Assembly (NCBI GenBank): GCA_036560485.1 | Contig: DATBRC010000014.1 | Coordinates: 1-64,000 of the forward strand | Length of the DNA stretch: 64,000 bases | Reading direction: 5' to 3' | DNA from: DATBRC01 sp036560485 | GTDB lineage: Bacteria > Pseudomonadota > Gammaproteobacteria > Burkholderiales > Burkholderiaceae_D | Part shown: piece by piece, positions 53,716 through 60,704 of the stretch | Position numbering within the stretch: the first letter of the stretch is position 1 | Layout of the letters: every line of letters starts with the position of its first letter | Notes under the pieces: model-generated | The model's input: only the letters and a program-made list of their open reading frames with translations | Database searches by the model: none | What the model was told of the DNA's origin: nothing | Program-made: the position numbers and the translations under genes

Positions 53716-54150
53716 GTGAACATCGAAGTTATAACCGCCAGCTTAGATGACGTTGATGACATCGCGTCTCTACTTACCGAGCTCGGTTACGCTGTTACAG
53801 CAGATTTAATCAGAGATAAGTTGAAGGCTTTCGAGGCGAGTGAGGCAGATGCTGTGCTCTTGGCACGACAAGGTGCGTATGTTGTTGGTGTAGTAAGTTT
53901 GCATATGCTTGAATTGTTTCATGCAACTGGCAAGTTGGGCCGCATTACATCTCTTGTCGTTTCAAGTGCAATGAGAAATCAGGGCGTTGGCTCTGCGTTG
54001 ATAGACGCTGCTGATCGTTACTTCATAGCCAAAGGATGTATCAGAGCTGAGGTAACAAGCGGCGAACATCGGAAGGAGGCACATGCGTTTTATATACAAT
54101 CAGGGTATCAAGAAGATGAGCGCCGATTCGTCAAGAGGTACAACACCTAA
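53716..54150 (+). CDS. GNAT family N-acetyltransferase (cassette 2)
   Basis: 144 residues from GTG 53716 (the frame also opens at 53686 within the previous attC). A single GNAT fold: VVGVVSLHMLE, then GRITSLVVSSAMRNQGVGSA (acetyl-CoA loop, R/QxxGxG/A) and YFIAKGCIRAEVTSG, with AHAFYIQSGYQEDERRFVKR at the end. It transfers an acetyl group to an unknown amine; drug or peptide acetylation is common in cassette GNATs. The last codons overlap the R'' box (ACCTAAC contains the TAA stop). Confidence 0.9.
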   Translation: MNIEVITASLDDVDDIASLLTELGYAVTADLIRDKLKAFEASEADAVLLARQGAYVVGVVSLHMLELFHATGKLGRITSLVVSSAMRNQGVGSALIDAADRYFIAKGCIRAEVTSGEHRKEAHAFYIQSGYQEDERRFVKRYNT

Positions 54151-54213
54151 CTTGTTGCTGAACTCGGACACGCAACAACAAGTTGCAGCTTCGCAGCGCG
54201 TATTGCGTGCCCG
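54145..54213 (+). other. attC-like site of cassette 2
   Basis: R'' ACCTAAC (54145-54151) is the exact complement of the cassette's own GTTAGGT start (53703-53709). Inner stem GGACACGCAA pairs with TTGCGTGCC; the site ends CCCG^TTAGCT at 54213/54214. About 69 bp. Confidence 0.8.
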
Positions 54214-54232
54214 TTAGCTGTCATTACCTCAC

Positions 54233-54841
54233 ATGGAACTGAACCACATCACATACAGCGGGCCTCAGTTTGAGGAAGATTCATCCTTAATATCTGCACT
54301 TCCACAAAACCTCGTATCCCTTCTCAAGCAGATCAATGGTTTTGTTCAATTTCATGGCGGTCTTCACGTTCGGGGCGTTTGCGTCACGCCTAGTTGGCAT
54401 AGTCTTGAATCTGCTATGTCTGGCTCAATAGCCTTGCATCGCCTCTACCCAGTTTTAACTACGTCTGACATACCATTTGCCCAAGACTGTGTGGCGGATC
54501 AATTTATTCTTCGAGACAGCATTGTTCATAAACTAGAAGCGGAAACTGGCACGCTGGAGTCATTAGGTGTGGGCTTGGGTAGTTTCTTTTCTGCTATTCA
54601 TGAAAATCCCATTGAATACCTAACTATGCAACCACTCCTTCAATTCCAAAACGAAGGCGGTTCTCTGCAACCAGGGCAAGTGCTGCAAGTGTACCCGCCG
54701 TTTTGCACAGTTCAAGCAGGTGCAGGTGTACGTCTTAGTCCTATTTCGGCACAAGAGGCAATCGTTTTCCTTGCGGATTTTGCGCGGCAGATTATCGACA
54801 TTCCAACAGGTGGTAAATTTAATATCAAGATTACGCCATGA
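54233..54841 (+). CDS. SMI1/KNR4-like protein (cassette 3)
   Basis: 202 residues with the SMI1/KNR4 (SUKH-related) layout: LLKQINGFVQFHGGLHVRGV, WHSLESAMSGSIALHRLY, DIPFAQDCVADQFILRDSIV. SUKH proteins are often immunity proteins against toxins, but this subfamily is also found alone. No ribosome site; the cassette starts only 19 bp upstream. Stop codon just before the third attC. Confidence 0.85.
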   Translation: MELNHITYSGPQFEEDSSLISALPQNLVSLLKQINGFVQFHGGLHVRGVCVTPSWHSLESAMSGSIALHRLYPVLTTSDIPFAQDCVADQFILRDSIVHKLEAETGTLESLGVGLGSFFSAIHENPIEYLTMQPLLQFQNEGGSLQPGQVLQVYPPFCTVQAGAGVRLSPISAQEAIVFLADFARQIIDIPTGGKFNIKITP

Positions 54842-54845
54842 CAAC

Positions 54846-54905
54846 GGCTAGCCAAGCAGTCGAACTGATATTCGTGGTAAGCCGCACAGGTCGCTCATTT
54901 TTACG
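54846..54905 (+). other. attC-like site of cassette 3 (degenerate)
   Basis: R'' GGCTAGC at 54846-54852 is a one-base variant of the complement of GTTAGCT; the right end TTTTTACG then CTAAGT is a weak R'. No strong internal stem was seen. The least certain of the four attC calls. Confidence 0.5.
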
Positions 54906-54942
54906 CTAAGTCGGAACTTAGACAAATAAAACATGCAGCGTT

Positions 54943-55302
54943 TTATTCTATCGAATCAATATCCACCAATGATTCGCGCCCCTTCTGACTGATATCAAAA
55001 CCGCCTTCTGCCCTGTTCGCAATATGTCCTTTCTTGCTGAGAAAGGTTACAACATCCTGATCCAATATTGCGTGAGGATCGCTTGCGACAGCACGCAGCC
55101 CGTCGATGCAGTTTTTGACAAACAGGATTTGCTTGCCCTTGTCGGTCAGTGCCAGGCTGCCATCTTTTCCGTAGGCGATAAATTTCAGGCCACTGAGGCG
55201 TTTTGTGTTTCGGGCCACGCATGCGGATGGCCGTTCGTTTTTTTTCGCTTTGCTGATTTGTGTGAGCGCATCAAATTCGTCTATCGTCAAACTGTCTTTC
55301 AT
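54943..55302 (-). CDS. Small winged-helix-like protein, unknown
   Basis: 119 residues: LTIDEFDALTQISKAKKNER, PSACVARNTKRLSGLKFI, then ALTDKGKQILFVKNCIDGLR and GFDISQKGRESLVDID. Repeated LT.KG/IS.KG segments are typical of winged-helix wings, so this may bind DNA, but there is no named family I can recall. It occurs commonly as a small stand-alone gene in betaproteobacteria (recollection, not checked). Lies just beyond the cassette array on the opposite strand. Confidence 0.65.
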   Translation of the reverse strand: MKDSLTIDEFDALTQISKAKKNERPSACVARNTKRLSGLKFIAYGKDGSLALTDKGKQILFVKNCIDGLRAVASDPHAILDQDVVTFLSKKGHIANRAEGGFDISQKGRESLVDIDSIE

Positions 55303-55360
55303 TTCGCTACCCTGTAAATTTTCAATTCATCGTTAAGAACGTCTGACAAAACCAGATGCG

Positions 55361-55945
55361 CTAAACCAAATTAAACCAACCTAGAATCGCACCTGCCGCA
55401 ATCAGCCACAGCATATGGATCCTGGTGCGCCAAATAATCAATGCGCTGACGATGGTGAGCAACCACAAGCGCCAATCCCCGGCAGGCTTATCAGTGCCGA
55501 CAGCCAGGATCCAGCCGGTTGAAATCAATAATGCAATCACGATCGGCGCCATGCCTTGCTTGAAGGCGCGGACACTCCGCAATTCCCGATTCCGGTGCCC
55601 CCATTGCGCCGTCAGGTAAGTGAGCGTGGTGCTAGGCAGCATAATGCCGATCATCGTTACGCACATACCCAGCAGACCGGCCCATACACTGCCTGTATTG
55701 AGGCCGACGTTCCAACCCATCAATGCAACAAACAAGACATTCGGTCCTGGCGCTGCCTGTGCGATTGCGATCGATGCATTGAATTGCGATTGTGTGAGCC
55801 AGCGATTCTGATCCACCAGATAACGATGCATTTCGGAGGTAGTCGAAATCGCACCGCCGACCGACAACAGCGACATCATCAAATACTGCATGAACAGGCC
55901 GAGCCAGTCATGCCATTGCAACGTCAGATGCAAAGACTCGCTCAT
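55361..55945 (-). CDS. Chromate transporter, C-terminal half subunit
   Basis: 194 residues from ATG 55945. CHR domain: LFMQYLMMSLLSVGGAISTT, APGPNVLFVALMGWNVG, and a further 4-5 hydrophobic helices. It overlaps the other half by 4 bp (ATGA at 55942-55945). Short CHR proteins work as paired subunits (N and C type) to expel chromate or sulfate; residue-level specificity cannot be judged. Confidence 0.88.
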   Translation of the reverse strand: MSESLHLTLQWHDWLGLFMQYLMMSLLSVGGAISTTSEMHRYLVDQNRWLTQSQFNASIAIAQAAPGPNVLFVALMGWNVGLNTGSVWAGLLGMCVTMIGIMLPSTTLTYLTAQWGHRNRELRSVRAFKQGMAPIVIALLISTGWILAVGTDKPAGDWRLWLLTIVSALIIWRTRIHMLWLIAAGAILGWFNLV

Positions 55946-56520
55946 GATTTCAGTTTGCGATAAGCCACAGTGCATGTCATGGCACCAAGCCCTGCCAACA
56001 CATACAACAGCGGCCAGTGCAGCAATGCGACTGCCACGAAACACGCTATACCAAAAGCCATACACAAAGGCATGCCGAGCGGATTTGATTTCAACGCGCC
56101 AAACAATTTGAGTCCGGTCGCTGCAATCAAACCGGCCGCCACCGCACTCATGCCGCGCAATGCGCCTGCAACACCCGGATACATCGCATAGTGCGCATAC
56201 ACCAGCGCCAGCAGCAATATCACAATCAATGGAATCACCAGCATCCCGGCAAGCGCCGCCATCGCGCCGGGCAAACCGAAGTAACGTCCGCCGATCATCA
56301 ACGACAAATTGACCACATTCGGGCCGGGCATGATCTGTGCGACGGCCCAATCCTCGACGAATTCTTCCCTGGTCAGCCAGCGCTTTCTCTCGACCATCTC
56401 ACGTTGCACGATCGCCAGCACACCACCGAAACCTTGCAGAGCCAGCACGGTAAACGACAAAAACAAATCGCTCAGCGAGCGAGGTTGCGGCCGCTCAGCC
56501 GCTTTTAAATCATTTTCCAT
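55942..56520 (-). CDS. Chromate transporter, N-terminal half subunit
   Basis: 192 residues. CHR domain: LQGFGGVLAIVQREMVERKR, AVAQIMPGPNVVNLSLMIGG, and hydrophobic helices to the end. Together with the downstream half it makes the bidomain pattern of full-length ChrA. The 4-bp overlap makes translational coupling likely. Weak ribosome site. Divergent from the HiPIP gene. Confidence 0.9.
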   Translation of the reverse strand: MENDLKAAERPQPRSLSDLFLSFTVLALQGFGGVLAIVQREMVERKRWLTREEFVEDWAVAQIMPGPNVVNLSLMIGGRYFGLPGAMAALAGMLVIPLIVILLLALVYAHYAMYPGVAGALRGMSAVAAGLIAATGLKLFGALKSNPLGMPLCMAFGIACFVAVALLHWPLLYVLAGLGAMTCTVAYRKLKS

Positions 56521-56704
56521 GACGCCATTATCTTCGATTTAGTGAAGGTCTGCGTTAGCACGTTTGATCACCGATGTACCACTGCGCAAAAAAATCGGTG
56601 CGCAGTCCCCTATCGTTCTTGATATAGGTCAAGGCAATTCCAAATGCCGGCTCATACACTGCGCCAGAACAATCCAGTTAATAAAACTCTTAGAGGAAGC
56701 AATC

Positions 56705-57013
56705 ATGAACATCAATCGCAGAACATTCATTATCCATTCGCTGGTCGGCTCTGCTGCGTTGGCGACTGCCGGTGTAAACAGTGCACAAACGGCCAAACTG
56801 GCAGAATCCGATCCGCAAGCGGCAGCGCTCGGCTACAAGGAAAATGCGACCAAAGTCGACAAGGCAAAATATCCAAGCTACGCGGCCGGCCAGTCTTGCG
56901 CCAGCTGCCAGTTATATCAAGGCCCGGCAACAGGCGCAGGCAAATGCGCAATCTTCCAAGGCAAATTGGTGGCCAGTACCGGCTGGTGCGGTGCTTATGC
57001 CAAAAAGGCCTGA
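56705..57013 (+). CDS. High-potential iron-sulfur protein (HiPIP), Tat-exported
   Basis: 102 residues from ATG 56705, which follows AGAGGAAG. N-terminal Tat signal NINRRTFIIHSLVGSAALAT; the mature domain has four cysteines (CASCQLYQGPATGAGKCAIF, then GWCGAYAKK) to hold a [4Fe-4S] cluster of high potential. HiPIPs carry electrons in the periplasm between quinol-linked complexes and terminal reductases or oxidases. Single gene; ends 1 bp before the convergent GAF gene. Confidence 0.92.
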   Translation: MNINRRTFIIHSLVGSAALATAGVNSAQTAKLAESDPQAAALGYKENATKVDKAKYPSYAAGQSCASCQLYQGPATGAGKCAIFQGKLVASTGWCGAYAKKA

Positions 57014-57014
57014 T

Positions 57015-58043
57015 CTATTTTGTTGCTGCACCGAAGAATGACTCGACAGCCTGCTTGAATTCGCGGTTCGTTGTGACGCGATAGAACAAACTGGCATAAG
57101 GGAATTTCTGTTTGACGATGCCAAGACGAATCAGGCGTTCCGGATCAGTGGCGAGGATGATCATGCTTTTCCCGTCATCCTCAATTGGCACACATCGATT
57201 GATTTCAATAAATTCACGGCCCATTTTCTGGAGTGCCTGTTCAGGCTTTTTCCATTTTGGGCTGTAACCTTCGTAGGGCAGATTAAAATTTTGCGACAGC
57301 GCCTGCCCGACCGCGGACACCTTCACTTGGAACTCATCGATCAGCACATCTTCGACATCCAGATTCTGACGCCGTGCCGAACGGACTGCGAGCTCCATTT
57401 CCGGTTGCGCAATGATCGCATTGGCGATCAGCGAATCATATTTAGAGCTGACAAACGCAGGCGGTTTCATGCGCTGTGTAAAAGCAATCGCCATCGTTTC
57501 GCACAGCTCATTCAATCCTTCTTCTGCGTTCGCGGTAAATGAGTCGTCATCGCGATTATTGAGAAGCTGTATCACGCCCAGCAACTCCGACGTGTTCGCC
57601 TTGAAAAGCGGCGCGGCCAGCATTTGCTTGGTGCGGTATCCGGTCAGCCGGTCAACCTCGCGGTTGAATGTCAGGCCGGATGCATATGCCTTCAGCTCGG
57701 ATTTGTCATAGACGTCGCGTATGCGGACACTGTTTCCCGTTTGCGCAACCCATCCGGCAATACTGCTTTCACTCACCGGCAAAACCAGATCATTATTGGT
57801 ATTGATGCCCGTCTTTATTTTCGAATAAATGCATTCCTTGTCCTTGCTGAGTGCGTACAGCGTCAACCGATCGCAGTTAAACAAGTCGCAAATATCCTGC
57901 GTCAGATCGAGCATCAGTTGATCCATATTGCTCGTTGCATGGATCTTGTTGGTGACTGCCTGTAGCTTTTTGGAGAAATCCAGCCTGCTTTCAACATCAT
58001 CCTTGTCATCGGAACTGCGCAATCGATTGATAAAGCTGAACAT
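57015..58043 (-). CDS. GAF + GspE-N (MshEN-like) domain protein
   Basis: 342 residues from ATG 58043 (GGGG upstream). An N-terminal GAF domain (about 25-190; SIAGWVAQTGNSVRIRDVYD, MLAAPLFKA, LLGVIQLLN) is followed by a GspE/PilB N-terminal domain (about 225-340; QPEMELAVRSARRQNLDVED, INRCVPIEDDGKSMIILATD). In MshE-type ATPases this domain binds cyclic-di-GMP. Here the ATPase core is missing, so this is a sensor-type protein rather than a secretion motor. Role unknown; it may tie c-di-GMP to a pilus or secretion system encoded elsewhere. Confidence 0.82.
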   Translation of the reverse strand: MFSFINRLRSSDDKDDVESRLDFSKKLQAVTNKIHATSNMDQLMLDLTQDICDLFNCDRLTLYALSKDKECIYSKIKTGINTNNDLVLPVSESSIAGWVAQTGNSVRIRDVYDKSELKAYASGLTFNREVDRLTGYRTKQMLAAPLFKANTSELLGVIQLLNNRDDDSFTANAEEGLNELCETMAIAFTQRMKPPAFVSSKYDSLIANAIIAQPEMELAVRSARRQNLDVEDVLIDEFQVKVSAVGQALSQNFNLPYEGYSPKWKKPEQALQKMGREFIEINRCVPIEDDGKSMIILATDPERLIRLGIVKQKFPYASLFYRVTTNREFKQAVESFFGAATK

Positions 58044-58435
58044 ATTATTTACCCCATACATGGATGACGAAAACTTAACCGCACTGGACAAATTCAAATC
58101 ATTTCAATATCGATTGTTGATAATTTGTCCAGACATTAGATCATATTTTTCAGGGATTTTGCATGTCCGTCATTTTTACAGCGCACATCGTGCACAACCG
58201 GCCTTGCAAGAACATTACATTCCCTTACTTATTCTTACAATTTTCTCAAGCGCGAATGACGCATCAAGATCTATAGTTATTTATCTTGTCATTCAATGCC
58301 GTTAAAAAAATCGAGATTGAGCGCTTTTGATAGATTCGATCACGCATAGTCTTGATACAATCAAGATGCGCTTTGCCGCTATGCGCTGTTGTGTATTACA
58401 ACTGCCTTACCTGAAAGTCAATTTTGGAGTCGTGA
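58044..58435. other. Divergent promoter region, no gene
   Basis: About 390 bp between the GAF protein and Prc starts. AT-rich, with no repeat, RNA or small gene that I can support. Confidence 0.4.
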
Positions 58436-60613
58436 ATGAAGAACAAACTGTTGTGGATCCTCCTGTCGTTTATCCTGGCGACGCAAGCCGTTGCATTGGA
58501 GTCTTCATCACCGCTCTTGGCGCCGATGCCGCAGCAAGCCGATGCAGCCAATTTATCCGCGCAAATCCTGAGCCACTATCATTACAAGGCAATGCCTTTG
58601 GATGATGCGTTATCAGCAAAAATATTCGATCGCTATTTGAAATCACTGGATCCGGAAAAATTCTTTTTCCTGCAATCGGACATCGACAAGTTTTCCGGCG
58701 CACGCACGCAACTCGATGATGCGATTGCCCATCAGGACTTGAATATCCCATTCGCCATTTTCAATTTGTATGAGCGGCGCGCAGTCGAACGCCTGGCGTA
58801 TGCCAAGAGCCTTCTGAAACAAGGCTTCGATTTTACGCAAAATGAAAGCTATCAAATCGAACGCGAGAAAGAACCCTGGCTGCAATCGGAAGATGCAATC
58901 CGCGATCTATGGCGCAAGCGCGTCAAAAACGACTGGCTGCGCTTGAAGCTGGCCAACAAAGACGACAACGCCATTCGCGACACACTCAATAAACGCTACG
59001 ACAATGCATTGGCACGCATCACAAAATACAAAAGCGAAGACGTATTCCAGATTTTCATGGATGCGTATGCCACATCCACCGACCCGCACACCGATTACCT
59101 AGGCAAAAGAGCGTCGGAGGATTTTGATATTTCGATGAGTCTGTCGCTGGTCGGAATCGGCGCTGTCCTGCAGGAAAAAGATGAATACACAACAATCCGC
59201 GAGCTGGTGCCGGGCGGCCCTGCCGCGCAATCCGGCAAGCTTAAAGTCGGAGACCGCATTATCGGTGTCGGACAAGGCAGCAATAGCACGCCGACCGACG
59301 TCGTCGGCTGGCGCATTGACGATGTGGTACGGCTGATCCGCGGCACCAAGGATTCGGTCGTCTTGCTCGACATTCTGCCGGCCGATGCAAGTCAGGATGC
59401 GCAGCATAAACGGATCCCGCTTGTGCGCGACAAAATTACGCTGGACAAGCAAGCCGCCAAAAAATCGATTCTTGAATTTAAAACAGGCGACATCAAACAC
59501 AAAGTTGGTGTGATTACCCTGCCGACTTTCTATCAGGATTTTGACGCGAGAGTAAAAGGCGACAAGGAGTTCAAAAGCGCCACACGCGATGTCGCCCATC
59601 TATTGGACGAGCTCAAGAAGGAAAAAGTGGAAAGCGTGCTGATTGATTTGCGCAACAACGGCGGCGGCTCGCTGAATGAGGCGGTCGATCTCACCAGCCT
59701 GTTTATCGGGAAAGGCCCGGTGGTGCAGCAACGTGATTCACGCGGCGATATCCGAGTCGAACTCGGCAAAAATCCTGACCCTGCTTGGGGTGGCCCGTTA
59801 GGCGTATTGATCAACCGCGGCTCAGCCTCCGCTTCCGAAATTTTTGCCGCTGCGATTCAAGACTACGGTCGCGGCCTGATCATCGGCGAGCAAAGCTACG
59901 GCAAAGGAACCGTGCAAACGATGATCAGCCTGGATCAGATCGCCAAGAACGAGAAGGCAGGACTCGGCGAATTGAAAATGACCATCGCGCAATTCTTCCG
60001 TGTGAATGGCGGCACCACACAATTGCGTGGTGTGACACCCGATATCGGCTTCCCCGATATCTCGGACACAGAAAGTTTTGGTGAATCCAGTTTCGACAAT
60101 GCGTTGCCTTGGGCGCAAATCAAATCGGCCAATTACAAGCCTGCCGGCGATTTGAAAGATCTGGTGCCTATGCTGCAAACTCGTCATGATGCACGCCTGG
60201 CGACCGACAAGGATTTCCAATTCATGCAGGAAACGATGGTTGAATACAAGGCGCAACGCAAAAAGAATCTGGTTTCTCTCAATGAAAGTACGCGACGCAA
60301 AGAAAGAGAAGCTGAAGAAGAGCGTATCAAATTACATGAAAAGAACATCAAGACAGACGTCGGCTTGCAAGATATAAAATTGTCCAATGATGATGCTGTC
60401 ATCGAAAAAATCAGCTCTCTGCGAGATGATGGCCTGCAAGCCAATGAGCGTAATTTGAATGCCGATATTGCAGCAGAGAAGGCGCAAAAGAGTGCGAAAG
60501 ATGTGCTATTGAACGAAGCGGCACACATCCTTGGTGACGAGGCTGAACTGCTGAAAATCAAGGCCCCTCTCGTTGTACGTGCAACAGCTGATGTGGGTGC
60601 ACGCAAGGATTAG
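58436..60613 (+). CDS. prc: Carboxy-terminal processing protease Prc/Tsp
   Basis: 725 residues. Signal peptide (KNKLLWILLSFILATQAVAL), N-terminal region, PDZ domain (about 240-330; RELVPGGPAAQSGKLKVGDR) and S41 catalytic domain with the Ser-Lys dyad: Ser465 in GSASASEIF and Lys490 in SYGKGTV (also Asp476), matching the spacing in E. coli Tsp. A DUF3340-like C-terminal helical region follows. It trims periplasmic proteins and peptidoglycan enzymes and clears mis-tagged proteins. GGAG lies 6 bases before the ATG. Ends in a strong terminator. Confidence 0.95.
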   Translation: MKNKLLWILLSFILATQAVALESSSPLLAPMPQQADAANLSAQILSHYHYKAMPLDDALSAKIFDRYLKSLDPEKFFFLQSDIDKFSGARTQLDDAIAHQDLNIPFAIFNLYERRAVERLAYAKSLLKQGFDFTQNESYQIEREKEPWLQSEDAIRDLWRKRVKNDWLRLKLANKDDNAIRDTLNKRYDNALARITKYKSEDVFQIFMDAYATSTDPHTDYLGKRASEDFDISMSLSLVGIGAVLQEKDEYTTIRELVPGGPAAQSGKLKVGDRIIGVGQGSNSTPTDVVGWRIDDVVRLIRGTKDSVVLLDILPADASQDAQHKRIPLVRDKITLDKQAAKKSILEFKTGDIKHKVGVITLPTFYQDFDARVKGDKEFKSATRDVAHLLDELKKEKVESVLIDLRNNGGGSLNEAVDLTSLFIGKGPVVQQRDSRGDIRVELGKNPDPAWGGPLGVLINRGSASASEIFAAAIQDYGRGLIIGEQSYGKGTVQTMISLDQIAKNEKAGLGELKMTIAQFFRVNGGTTQLRGVTPDIGFPDISDTESFGESSFDNALPWAQIKSANYKPAGDLKDLVPMLQTRHDARLATDKDFQFMQETMVEYKAQRKKNLVSLNESTRRKEREAEEERIKLHEKNIKTDVGLQDIKLSNDDAVIEKISSLRDDGLQANERNLNADIAAEKAQKSAKDVLLNEAAHILGDEAELLKIKAPLVVRATADVGARKD

Positions 60614-60636
60614 ACGATAGCCTGTATCAAAAAATC

Positions 60637-60670
60637 AAAAACGGGGAACACATCGTGTTCCCCGTTTTTT
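60637..60670 (+). terminator. Terminator after prc
   Basis: AAAAACGGGGAACAC-ATC-GTGTTCCCCGTTTTTT, a 15-bp stem with a 3-base loop and flanking T run. Works in both orientations between convergent genes. Confidence 0.9.
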
Positions 60671-60704
60671 ATGCAAGGCCTTCAACAACCATGCTCACCG
60701 GCAG

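Larger units (their letters stand above)
53137..54905 (+). mobile_element. Integron cassette array without integrase (CALIN), three cassettes
   Basis: Three head-to-tail gene cassettes, each starting TTRRRY after a G and ending in an attC-like site: TPR cassette from 53137 (GTTAAGT core), GNAT cassette from 53704 (GTTAGGT core, exact complement of its own ACCTAAC R''), SMI1/KNR4 cassette from 54214 (GTTAGCT core). Gene starts lie 12-30 bp inside each cassette, and stop codons fall within or just before the attC R'' box. No integrase or attI is seen. All genes point the same way. Confidence 0.8.
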
